From Thermodesulfobacteriota bacterium (GTDB lineage: Bacteria > Desulfobacterota > GWC2-55-46), in assembly GCA_030583865.1 (NCBI GenBank), contig CP129479.1, positions 1,822,819 through 1,886,818 of the forward strand: a DNA stretch of 64,000 nucleotides, in the 5' to 3' direction. Shown piece after piece: positions 10,243 to 17,992 of this stretch. The notes beneath the pieces were generated by a model. That model made no database searches. It had not been told where the DNA came from and was given only the letters and a program-made list of their open reading frames with translations. Position numbers and translations under genes: made by a program. Within the stretch, counting starts at the first letter, position 1; each line of letters starts with the position of its first letter.

Positions 10243-10908
10243 CTAATCCAGGGCAAGGTTACCTGCCTTATCGCTGAACCAGATGACCTTCACGTCGCCG
10301 GGCGCGACGTCGATGGTTGTTTCGACAGCATAGGCGGGTTTTTCCTTTGTCCCGGCGTTATACATGAGCGCCTTTATCCTCCGCTCGCCGGGTTTGAGGC
10401 TTAATTCGCTATAGATATAGGAAGCCATGTCCCTTTTAAGGCCGGTGGGCGCGTAAGATTTATCGAGCGCCTTTTCACCGTCTATGTATACCTCGACCAT
10501 GACGGGGTGCCTCTCGCGCGAGCACTTGGCGAGCCTCGCGATGTCCATCTGCACCCTTCTCGCGTCCTTAAGCTCTCCCCTGTACCTCTCGCCCTCCTGC
10601 CTTATGAGCCCGCCTTCGTCGCAGTCCTCGACCCTTTGCCCGGACTGCTTGAAGGCGACCTTCAGGAGCGAATCATCCGGGCCGTAATGTGCGTACGGCG
10701 GGTCGGATATGAAATAGACCGGGGCGAGGAGTATGAGAAGCGCAAGGGTCGCCCTTACGACCCCCCATATCGGCACGGGCTCCTTTTTTTTCGGGACAAT
10801 GCCTTCCCTGGCATCCTTTTCCCTGCCCTTCCTCCATTCCCTCCACAGCACGAACGCTACCGGGATGAGGAAAGCGAAAAGGGTTACCAGGATTATGGCC
10901 ATCTTCAT
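10243..10908 (-). CDS. Membrane-anchored protein, unknown
   Basis: A 221-residue protein I do not recognise. Two hydrophobic segments (about 3-22 and 50-67) bracket a basic loop and suggest a two-pass anchor. The remainder, about 70-221, is predicted to be periplasmic, with two Cys (in VEDCDEG and AKCSRER) and a beta-rich end. Its ATG abuts the stop of the cytochrome b fusion gene (TAAATG), so the two are translationally coupled. Context suggests an accessory subunit or assembly factor of that complex. Confidence 0.75.
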   Translation of the reverse strand: MKMAIILVTLFAFLIPVAFVLWREWRKGREKDAREGIVPKKKEPVPIWGVVRATLALLILLAPVYFISDPPYAHYGPDDSLLKVAFKQSGQRVEDCDEGGLIRQEGERYRGELKDARRVQMDIARLAKCSRERHPVMVEVYIDGEKALDKSYAPTGLKRDMASYIYSELSLKPGERRIKALMYNAGTKEKPAYAVETTIDVAPGDVKVIWFSDKAGNLALD

Positions 10909-12501
10909 TTATTTACTCCTGTCAGCGAGCGAGGAGCGGAACTCGTCCAGGACCTTGAAGAATTCGCTCTCTTCGGCTGACGATAGATAAACGGTCCGTA
11001 TCCTGGACCTGTCGATTGATTTCCTGACGAGCGGCGGCCTGTACCCGTGGAGCCTTCCCGTGAACCACTCGTCCCCCTTTCTGTACTGGCAGTCGCCCTG
11101 GCGGCAGCTCGAGACGAAGACGCCGTCGAGGCCTACGGACTTCTCGAACGGTATGGATAGCATCGACGGCTGGAGCATGCCTATGCACGGGAGTGATACC
11201 ACCCTGGCCCATTCGCGGCCCTTGAGCCTTCCGTCGGGGCCCGTGAAGGCGTCGAGCCTTGCGCCCTTGGCGCACGCGAATACGAGCACACCGGGGCCTT
11301 CCACCCCGGATTCCTTAATCTCCTTTGAAAGGCCCCGTATCCTGGCCTTTACGTCCGCCTCGGTCATGTCCGGGAGGTCAAGGGCCTTGTAGTCGCAGGA
11401 GCCCATGCATATGCCGCAGCTTGCGCACCGCTTCGGCACTATCACCGCCTCAAGAGGGTAAGGCATGCCGTCGGTCCTCTTCCTCATGTATATTGCCTGG
11501 TACGGGCAGTCCTCCATGCATAGCTCGCACCCGGTGCAGTTTTCGAGCGTAAGCCGCACCGCCGGGCCGCGCCTTGAGCGCGTAAGCCACGGCACCGCCG
11601 CGGCGACAAGGGTCGCGGCGGCCAAAAAGCCCCAGAGCTGGTGGGCGCTCATGTAGGCGAGGAGCGGGTATATGAACATGTAAAACCAGTCGAACGGGAC
11701 CGCCTCGACGAGCCTGCCGAGCTCCGCGGGCGGCGCGCTCGTGGCGGGCCTTATGAACGAGACCGCGAACAGGGCGGCCATTACCGCGTAGGCAAGGACC
11801 CGCGGCGGGTTTATGACGGCCCTCGTTACCCTGACTATGTGGACGAGGAGCAGTATGAAAAGGAAGAATATGGACGAGAAGTGGATGAATAGTATTATGT
11901 AGAAGAACTGGTCGGTCAGGTGCTCGGCCCTCGCGAAATTGAGGCTCAAGGGTATGCCGAATATGGGTATGTTCTCGAGCATGTGCGCCGAGAGAGTGGC
12001 TATGAGCTGCGCCCTCTGGTCCCACACCATCCAGTACCCGAAAATGCCGGCCGCGACTATCACCCAGGCTATGCCTATGCCCGTGACCCACGCCACCCAC
12101 CTCCAGTGGGCGTACCTGTCGAGCATGTAGCACCTTAAGGCGTGGAGTACCATGACGAGCACGAGGGCGTCGGACGCGTACCTGTGTAGGCTCCTCATGA
12201 CCCCGCCGAGGTACCACTGGTTGACGGTCAGGTCCTGTACCGAGAGCCACGCGCCCTTTACGCTTATGCTGTAGAAGAGGAAGAGGTATATGCCTGAGAC
12301 GAGTATGACCCAGAGGAAGAATATCCCGAGCGCGCCGAGGTAGTAGAAGGGGTTGTAGGCAGGGGTCGTCAGGCGGTTCACCTGGGCCTCCATCAGTAGC
12401 CACAACCTCTGGAGCGCGCCGCCCGAGAACTCCCGTTTAGCTCCCGGAGCGCCTCCGCCGACCGGCGCTTCCGCGCTCCTCGTCATTTCCTTTTCATCCA
12501 T
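10909..12501 (-). CDS. Cytochrome b N-terminal domain / 2x[4Fe-4S] ferredoxin / MvhD-like fusion
   Basis: About 530 residues with three modules. (1) A cytochrome b N-terminal domain of four or more TM helices with His pairs in HRYASDALVLVMVLHA and HFSSIFFLFILLLVH. (2) Two ferredoxin motifs, CTGCELCMEDCP and CASCGICMGSC. (3) A MvhD/hydrogenase iron-sulfur-subunit-like domain with FACAKGA, SLPCIGML and SSCRQGDCQYRKG. Predicted role: electron transfer between the quinone pool and soluble iron-sulfur partners. The start at 12501 has AAGGA upstream; ATGs at 12522 and 12486 are alternatives. It overlaps the end of the SCO gene by about 19 bp. Confidence 0.85.
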   Translation of the reverse strand: MDEKEMTRSAEAPVGGGAPGAKREFSGGALQRLWLLMEAQVNRLTTPAYNPFYYLGALGIFFLWVILVSGIYLFLFYSISVKGAWLSVQDLTVNQWYLGGVMRSLHRYASDALVLVMVLHALRCYMLDRYAHWRWVAWVTGIGIAWVIVAAGIFGYWMVWDQRAQLIATLSAHMLENIPIFGIPLSLNFARAEHLTDQFFYIILFIHFSSIFFLFILLLVHIVRVTRAVINPPRVLAYAVMAALFAVSFIRPATSAPPAELGRLVEAVPFDWFYMFIYPLLAYMSAHQLWGFLAAATLVAAAVPWLTRSRRGPAVRLTLENCTGCELCMEDCPYQAIYMRKRTDGMPYPLEAVIVPKRCASCGICMGSCDYKALDLPDMTEADVKARIRGLSKEIKESGVEGPGVLVFACAKGARLDAFTGPDGRLKGREWARVVSLPCIGMLQPSMLSIPFEKSVGLDGVFVSSCRQGDCQYRKGDEWFTGRLHGYRPPLVRKSIDRSRIRTVYLSSAEESEFFKVLDEFRSSLADRSK

Positions 12502-13289
12502 CTGCCTATCCTTCTCCCCCATACCGCGTATACTATGGCACCGATTATGAGCGCCTGGAGCGCTATGCTCACGAAGACGGGGTAGTCGAGCACGTATTTA
12601 CCGGACTGCGGGTCGTACCTGTAGCAGAAGAACTTTATCCTGTCCACCAACGTGAGCGAGCCCGAGACCGCGGCCTTGCCAGCTATGAGCTCGTCAAGGC
12701 GCATGGCAAGGTTCTGCGGCTGGGAACGGATGCTGAAGACCTGCCTGTAAATCGTGCCGTCCGGCTTTACCGTGGTCACCATGTCCATGTGGTCGAAGCT
12801 CCCGTCGTCCTGCCTGAAGGAGAAAAACCCGGCGTCGGCGAGGAGCTTCTCTATTGTCTCATGGTCGCCGCCCGCGAACCTGAAGCCCTCGAAGCTCTTG
12901 GTGTAGCTCGACCCGTATCTATTAAGGCGCTCCGGGGTGTCGTTCGCCGCGTCAAAGCCTATGGTAAGGACCTCGAACCTGTCCCCGAACTTCGCCCTTG
13001 CGCCGTCGACCGCCCTCTTAAGCTCCATCGTTATCGTGGGGCATACCTCCGGGCAGCTCGTGTAGATATAGCTCAGCACCAGCGGCTTTCCCTTCCCGAA
13101 ATACTCGCTCAGCATGAAACGGTTCCCGTCCTGGTCGAAGAGGGCGTAGTCGCCGAGCTTGCGGCCCTCGGCCTTCAGCGAATTGTCTACGGCGGCCTTA
13201 AGGACCACGGGGTCGGGCTGCTGGAGAGCGAAAGAGGGCGCGGGAAAGACGTGCAGGAAGATGAGCAACAGTGCCAGGTATGCGGGCAT
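12483..13289 (-). CDS. SCO1/SenC family copper chaperone
   Basis: A 268-residue thioredoxin-fold protein with an N-terminal signal/anchor (1-20) and a C-terminal TM helix (about 240-260). Copper-binding residues are all present: Cys79 and Cys83 (TSCPEVCPT) and His167 (SFDHMDM). SCO proteins deliver copper to the CuA site of oxidase subunit II, and such a subunit (with intact CuA ligands) is encoded 2.5 kb upstream at 15.8-16.3 kb. AAGGACC precedes the ATG. It is first in the SCO-cytochrome b-unknown operon. Confidence 0.93.
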   Translation of the reverse strand: MPAYLALLLIFLHVFPAPSFALQQPDPVVLKAAVDNSLKAEGRKLGDYALFDQDGNRFMLSEYFGKGKPLVLSYIYTSCPEVCPTITMELKRAVDGARAKFGDRFEVLTIGFDAANDTPERLNRYGSSYTKSFEGFRFAGGDHETIEKLLADAGFFSFRQDDGSFDHMDMVTTVKPDGTIYRQVFSIRSQPQNLAMRLDELIAGKAAVSGSLTLVDRIKFFCYRYDPQSGKYVLDYPVFVSIALQALIIGAIVYAVWGRRIGRWMKRK

Positions 13290-13316
13290 TTCAGGTCCTT
13301 CCGGAACGTAATCTAA

Positions 13317-13538
13317 GGAAGCTCTGATTTATTCCGTTTCTGTCATTCTGAGGGAGCGTAAGCGACAGAAGAATCTCGTGACTTGCAGGTTTTTCAGAAT
13401 ACGAGATCCTGATCTCGCCCCGTCCTGGGGCACGCCCCTTCGGGCCTTGCACCTTTGGTGCAAGTTCAATTTTCGCTATCCTGCGAAAATTGTCGCTTCG
13501 CTCAGAATGACAACATTTGCGAATTAATCAGAACTTCC
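13317..13538. repeat. Dispersed palindromic repeat, family R2 (full length)
   Basis: Ends are inverted: GGAAGCTCTGATTTATTC and GAATTAATCAGAACTTCC. Inside is a second palindrome, TCATTCTGAGGGAGCGTAAG opposite CGCTTCGCTCAGAATGACA. A MITE-like, non-coding element. Other copies are at 19861 (partial), 21297, 35152 (fragment) and 39730. Confidence 0.85.
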
Positions 13539-13647
13539 CTAATACAATCGTAACAGCCGGGGATGGTTCTTTACATGACCTTTGTCAGGAAGCTAATGCC
13601 TTGAAAATTATATCATTTTACGGCAAGGAAATACAGGGGACTGCCCC

Positions 13648-13680
13648 ATAAAAAAAGCGGGGCCGCAAAACGGCCCCGCC
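13648..13680 (-). terminator. Intrinsic terminator of the heme-copper oxidase operon
   Basis: Perfect GCGGGGCCG/CGGCCCCGC stem with a T7 tail on the minus strand, 47 bp after the stop of subunit I. Confidence 0.9.
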
Positions 13681-13726
13681 TGCCTGTGCGTTCAAGTAAA
13701 GCGCAGTCCCTGCGCTCCCATCCTGG

Positions 13727-15235
13727 TCAGCCCTCTATCCTTTTCCCCCAGATGATTGAGCCGAACGAGAGCGCTATGTAGAGCGCGCCGCCGGTGACCG
13801 CGAGCACGCCCCCGACGCCCATCATTGAGAGGAAGAGGTCGATGGACGGGTCGAAGGAGAATGAGAAGGGCGCGCCCGAGAAGGTTATGTCGTAGTGCCT
13901 CCTGGGTACGCCAAACGAGCCCGCCGACATCATGCCGATTGAGAGGAGCGCGACCCCGACGCCGTAAATATAGGGCTGTATGCTCGCAAAGCCCTTCCAG
14001 ATGAGCTCCCTCCTGAAGACGTAAGGCACGAGGAGGTAGGTGAAGCCCATGAAGGCCACTGTCGTGCCCGCGACGACGGTGCCGTGGAAGTGGCCCGTTA
14101 TGGCGATCGTGTTGTGGCGGATGATGTTGAACTGCTCGGTGCCGAAGATGACGCCGGTGATGCCGCCGAGGAAACCGAAGAGGAGTATCGAGATGGCGAT
14201 GGACGAGAAGGCCGGGTTGCCCCAGGGCGCCTTCTTGAGCCACTCGAAGAGGCCCCTCGTGTGCCCCTGGTTCCTCAAGGCCACTTCCATCGAGGCCGGG
14301 ACCGCGAAGGCGTGTATCATGCTGGCGAGGACCGCGAGGTGCATCATGTAGCTCGTGTTCACGATCTTGTGCCAGTTCGAGAGCGCCGGGTCCACGAGAA
14401 GGTGGTGCTCGGAGGCGACGTTTATGAAGAGTATGTAGAGGACGAATGCCGTCCTCGAGAGCTTCTCGTTAAGTGGCTTGCCGCCGATGACGAAGTACGA
14501 GGTCATGTACCACACCGCGACCATCGCGCTGACGTTTATCTGCTGCGAGGGGTGGCCGAGGCCCCAGAACACCAGCCTGTACGCCGCCGGGTCGATGTAG
14601 CTCATTATGTCCATCGACCAGAGGAGAGTTGGTATCATGATGGCCGCGCCGTGGGCGAGCGTGAGGATGCCTATGATGCTCGCGGCCAGCATGCCGAAAG
14701 CGCCGAGCGGCAGGGTCCGCTTGTACCCGCCGTCCCTCTTCGAGAGCGCGACGTTTATGAAGAAGATGATGAAGCCGATGAGCGCGCCCACCGCGAAGAG
14801 GATGACCCCGAGGTAATAGAGCGGGTCGCCCTTCAAGGGCACGTACGAGGTGAACATAACGTCGGCACCGCCCATGAGGACGATTATGTTGATTATCGCC
14901 CCGCCTATGAGCATGAGCGCGAATGCCACCCAGCCGAGCCACGGCACGTATGAGCGCGTGCCCAGGAGCGCCGCGGAGGTGAAGTGCACGAGCGCGACCT
15001 CGAAGAAGATTATCCAGGCAAGGAGCGCGTCTATGCCGTGGAGCGTCAGGAACCTGTAATAGTAATCGAGCGGCAGGAGATGCACGCTCGGCCACCTGGT
15101 AAGGACGACGAGGAGCCCCAGAAGGCCGCCTACCGCGAATGTCGCGAGGGCGGCGATCACGTTCCACCTTACCAGGTGCTCGGTCTGCGAATCTATCTTG
15201 AGCCCTGAGAGCGGGTCCGTCCTGAAAATAGCCAT
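13727..15235 (-). CDS. Heme-copper oxidase subunit I with Tyr-to-Gln active site; candidate alternative NO reductase
   Basis: A 502-residue protein with about 12 TM helices. Metal ligands visible: low-spin haem His66 (TLHGID), CuB His228 and His277/278 (ASEHHLLVDP), and haem pair His382/His384 (ITGHFHG). The helix VI motif is GHPSQQINV, so Gln232 sits four residues after the CuB His where A- and B-type oxygen reductases have the cross-linked Tyr. The SEHHLLVDP loop resembles ba3-like B-type oxidases. Loss of this Tyr is known in NO reductases derived from this superfamily, so NO reduction is plausible. A Tyr in the region corresponding to helix VII (NTSYMMH, 296) might instead serve, as in cbb3. 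It is last in its operon. Confidence 0.85.
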   Translation of the reverse strand: MAIFRTDPLSGLKIDSQTEHLVRWNVIAALATFAVGGLLGLLVVLTRWPSVHLLPLDYYYRFLTLHGIDALLAWIIFFEVALVHFTSAALLGTRSYVPWLGWVAFALMLIGGAIINIIVLMGGADVMFTSYVPLKGDPLYYLGVILFAVGALIGFIIFFINVALSKRDGGYKRTLPLGAFGMLAASIIGILTLAHGAAIMIPTLLWSMDIMSYIDPAAYRLVFWGLGHPSQQINVSAMVAVWYMTSYFVIGGKPLNEKLSRTAFVLYILFINVASEHHLLVDPALSNWHKIVNTSYMMHLAVLASMIHAFAVPASMEVALRNQGHTRGLFEWLKKAPWGNPAFSSIAISILLFGFLGGITGVIFGTEQFNIIRHNTIAITGHFHGTVVAGTTVAFMGFTYLLVPYVFRRELIWKGFASIQPYIYGVGVALLSIGMMSAGSFGVPRRHYDITFSGAPFSFSFDPSIDLFLSMMGVGGVLAVTGGALYIALSFGSIIWGKRIEG

Positions 15236-15278
15236 ATTATGTCAAGCACCTCCCGTTCTGATTTTAGGCAGCCTTTAG

Positions 15279-15398
15279 CAGGCTGCTGAAAAAGCTCAAT
15301 CTGCTGAGCCTTCAAACTTGGCAACTCCGGCGTTCAAAAAAGTACGCCTCATTCCTCATTTTTCGACTTCTTGCATCTTGAGCTTTTTGAGCAGCCTG
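15279..15398. repeat. 120-bp inverted-repeat element within the oxidase operon
   Basis: Two 21-nt arms (15279-15299 and 15378-15398) that begin CAGGCTGCTGAAAAAGCTC and pair with one mismatch. It lies between a small TM protein gene and subunit I, inside one transcription unit. A half-related sequence ending TTTTTCAGCAGCCTG occurs at 21540-21555. Confidence 0.75.
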
Positions 15399-15450
15399 AA
15401 CGTGCTTTGGTTTCAACAAACAGAACCCTGCGTCCGGGCAGCGCCGGATG

Positions 15451-15585
15451 CTACTGCACGCCCCAGACGTCCGTAAGCCATTTGAGGTGCACGAACCATA
15501 TCACGATGAAAACGACTAGGAATATGAGGGCAAGGACGAAAACGCCCGGCGCCTCGATTATGTCCCTGTGGTCCTGCTTAGGCAT
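15451..15585 (-). CDS. Small one-helix protein of the heme-copper oxidase
   Basis: A 44-residue protein beginning MPKQDHRDIIEAPGVFVLAL and ending WLTDVWGVQ, with one TM helix (about 14-34). A strong AGGAGG lies 7 nt before the ATG. Placed between subunit II and subunit I, it is probably a small structural subunit like the short helices of B-type oxidases (subunit IIa). Assignment rests on position, SD and hydrophobicity. Confidence 0.7.
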   Translation of the reverse strand: MPKQDHRDIIEAPGVFVLALIFLVVFIVIWFVHLKWLTDVWGVQ

Positions 15586-15639
15586 TTCAGACCTCCTTTG
15601 GTTGAGCCTTGATAACTCCGCGCCTCCCCTTGTCTATTC

Positions 15640-15805
15640 AGCAGAGGTAGGGTGCGCTATGCGCACCATGCTCCGGCGGGCACAGCCCGCCCTACAATTG
15701 CCGAATTTCCCCCTTTTCCAAAGGGGGACTGAGAAGGATTTGTAATGGCGCGCAGGCGCACACTAGATAATCTCCCCTGCCCCTCTTTATGAAAGAGGGG
15801 GATAC
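15640..15805. repeat. Dispersed repeat, family R3
   Basis: Contains GGTGCGCTATGCGCACC, CCCCCTTTTCCAAAGGGGGA and CCCCTCTTTATGAAAGAGGGG palindromes. It is a rearranged single copy of the unit found in tandem at 17.0-17.9 kb, and it interrupts the oxidase operon. Confidence 0.7.
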
Positions 15806-15808
15806 CTG

Positions 15809-16345
15809 TCAAGCCTCCGGCTCACTCACGTACATCTTGCCCACCATCAGGTGGTGGCCCAGGCCGCAGTACTCGTTGCAGACTATGTGGAACTCGCCTG
15901 AAGTCGTCGGCGTGAGCGTAAGCACGTAATCATAGTCCGGGAGCACCATGAAGTTCATGTTTATGGGCAGTATGGAGAACCCGTGCTGTATGTCCACTGA
16001 CGAGAGGTGGAGCTTGTAGGTCCTACCCTTCTCAAGCTCGACTATGGGGTACCACTGCCACATGGACGCCCTTATGTAGACCGGCTCGTCCGGGTTGGGG
16101 CGGACGACAGGGAAGCCGGCCTCCTCGCCCACCTGGTATTTCTCCACCATGCCGTCTACGAGCCTGTCAAAGTCCTCGGCTGAGACCCTGTACGTCTCGG
16201 AAGGCGGGTTCTGCGCGCCCACGAGGTGGTATACCGGCATGAAGACGAACGAGACGAGCATCCAGATGAGGGCCAGCGCGACCCATATCCTCTCGTCCTT
16301 GCTTAGCGGGTTCCACCATACTCTTTCAGGTTCGTGTATCGCCAT
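15809..16345 (-). CDS. Heme-copper oxidase subunit II with CuA site
   Basis: A 178-residue protein with one N-terminal TM helix (about 19-40) and a periplasmic cupredoxin domain. All CuA ligands are present: His121 (DIQHGF), Cys156, Cys160, His164/165 and Met167 (CNEYCGLGHHLM). An aromatic MWQWYP segment, the electron entry region, precedes them. The single TM helix matches B-type (ba3-like) subunit II. AGGAGG precedes the ATG. The nearby SCO gene fits CuA maturation. A CuA site implies electrons come from a c-type or similar soluble donor. Confidence 0.9.
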   Translation of the reverse strand: MAIHEPERVWWNPLSKDERIWVALALIWMLVSFVFMPVYHLVGAQNPPSETYRVSAEDFDRLVDGMVEKYQVGEEAGFPVVRPNPDEPVYIRASMWQWYPIVELEKGRTYKLHLSSVDIQHGFSILPINMNFMVLPDYDYVLTLTPTTSGEFHIVCNEYCGLGHHLMVGKMYVSEPEA

Positions 16346-16356
16346 TTCCTACCTCC

Positions 16357-16515
16357 TTAAGGGGCCACGGGGAGCTGCGGCACCATTACTATCTCTATGA
16401 GCCCCCATACCGTGTAGACCACAGTCGGCAGAACGACGCCGAGTATCAGAAGAAGCCAGATGTTGTCGTAAAAGACCTGCCAGGCCGGAATCGGCCCATC
16501 CGCTTTTTCAGCCAT
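16357..16515 (-). CDS. Small one-helix protein, first gene of the oxidase operon
   Basis: 52 residues beginning MAEKADGPIPAWQVFYDNIW, with a TM helix at about 20-42. AGGAGGAG lies just before the ATG and the stop lies 11 bp upstream of subunit II. Position and hydrophobicity suggest an accessory subunit; no family was recognised. Confidence 0.7.
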   Translation of the reverse strand: MAEKADGPIPAWQVFYDNIWLLLILGVVLPTVVYTVWGLIEIVMVPQLPVAP

Positions 16516-16590
16516 TTACTCCTCCTTTTTTGGCGTCTGCCGCCGGCACGAAGGTGCACTTGTGCCGTTTTCAGGTAAGTTCCGGGACAC

Positions 16591-16633
16591 TATATAAGGA
16601 TGCCGCCGGGAGAGAATATGACATTTGTCATAT
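16591..16633 (-). promoter_or_regulatory. FNR/CRP-type palindrome and -10 of the oxidase operon
   Basis: Perfect palindrome ATATGACA-TT-TGTCATAT at 16616-16633, i.e. ATGAC-N4-GTCAT, the half-site spacing of FNR-family sites. A TATATA -10 box lies at 16591-16596 on the minus strand, so the palindrome centre falls near -41 (class-II activation). The first gene starts at 16515. The regulator's identity is inferred only from geometry. Confidence 0.6.
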
Positions 16634-16949
16634 TTCCTGAACTTCCAATAATTTTTGAGAAACTACGGAATTCCAACGGGCCGCAAGCGTATTTAACGCT
16701 TTTTCCGGCCCGGATGCCGGTTCGTACGGCCTTTGAAACATGGAAGAAAGGACCTGATGAGTCGACGGGCATGCCCGTCCGCGGACAACTACAGCTTACC
16801 TCGCAAGAATTTATATCAAATCCGGGTATTTGTCAATAATTGAACCTGACAGCCTCCCCTCCCCATTGTTTAATCAGGCGGGAGGGGATAAATGGGAAGG
16901 GTGATGCTTAAATCACTAATGACGCGCGGAGCTATTTCGCGGCACTGCC

Positions 16950-17893
16950 GCCATTGCGAGGGACTTTAGTCCCGAAACAATCTCATGCACTTACGGAAAT
17001 ATATGAGATTGCCGAGGCGCTTAAGCGCCTCGCAATAACCGCAATCGGTTAATCTCCCCTTTCCCCCTCTTTAAAAAAGAGGGGAACCCTTTTAACTTCC
17101 ACCTTAGAAAAGGCGCGGTATAAGGGATTTCCCCCTTTTCTAAAGGGGGAAGGAGGGGGATTATATTAGGGATGCGCGGAGCGCAACCAATGCTATTGGC
17201 AGGAATCAGTGTCCCAGTTCTGAGGTCCGGAATCGTATCGCAACTGGGAAGGGTCTCTTTAATCTCCCCTGTTCCCTCTTTAGAAAAGAGGGGGACCCTC
17301 ATAACCTACACCTTAGAAAAGGCGGGACCGGAAATTTTCTCCCTTTTCTAAAGGGGGACGGAGGGGGATTATATTAATGGTGCGCACACACACCCTACGC
17401 AAACTGAAGCGCCTCGCAATGACTGCAATCGGTTAATCTCCCCTTTCCCCCTCTTTAGAAAAGAGGGGAACCCTCATAATCAACACCTTAGAAAAGGCGG
17501 AACCGGGAATTTTCTCCCTTTCCTAAAGGGGGACGGAGGGGGATTATATTAATGGTGCGCACAGCGCACCGTACGCAACTGGGAAGGGTCTCTTTAATCT
17601 CCCCTGTCCCCTCTTTAGAAAAGAGGGGGACCCTCATAACCTACACCTTAGAAAAGGCGGGCTCAGGAATCTCCCACTTTTCTAAAGGGGGACGGAGGGG
17701 GATTATATTAATGGTGCGCACAGCGCACCGTACGCAACTGGGAAGGGTCTCTTTAATCTCCCCTGTTCCCTCTTTAGAAAAGAGGGGGACCCTCATAACC
17801 TACACCTTAGAAAAGGCGGGACCGGAAATTTTCTCCCTTTTCTAAAGGGGGACGGAGGGGGATTATATTAATGGTGCGCACACACACCCTACG
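16950..17893. repeat. Tandem array of R3 repeats with an R4 leader
   Basis: Five imperfect units begin with AATCTCCCCT at about 17051, 17261, 17435, 17596 and 17755, with periods of about 210, 174, 161 and 159 bp. Each has a CCCTCTTT...AAAGAGGG hairpin, a TTTTCTAAAGGGGGA segment and GGGGGATTATATTAATGGTG. The array is preceded (16950-17040) by a GAGATTGCCGAGGCGCTTAAGC-type element that recurs at 17405 and 19680. Short open frames inside are artefacts of the repeat. Confidence 0.85.
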
Positions 17894-17929
17894 CCACTGC
17901 CGCTCTTTAGGAAAAAGGGAGTAGGAAAC

Positions 17930-17964
17930 AAAAAAAACGGGGCAGGCTAAAAAGCCTGCCCCGT
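17930..17964 (-). terminator. Intrinsic terminator of the porin gene
   Basis: 11-bp stem CGGGGCAGGCT/AGCCTGCCCCG with a T8-type tail on the minus strand, about 30 bp after the porin stop. Confidence 0.9.
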
Positions 17965-17992
17965 TCGGTTGTGCTTGATTCAGACTGCCAGA

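Noticed and set aside
17552-17845. Small protein-coding genes within the repeat array
   Set aside because: The frames repeat with the DNA unit, have no SD and occur only because the unit length keeps phase.
17041-17893. CRISPR array
   Set aside because: Repeat units are 160-210 bp with internal hairpins and no short constant repeat with unique spacers; no cas genes in the window.
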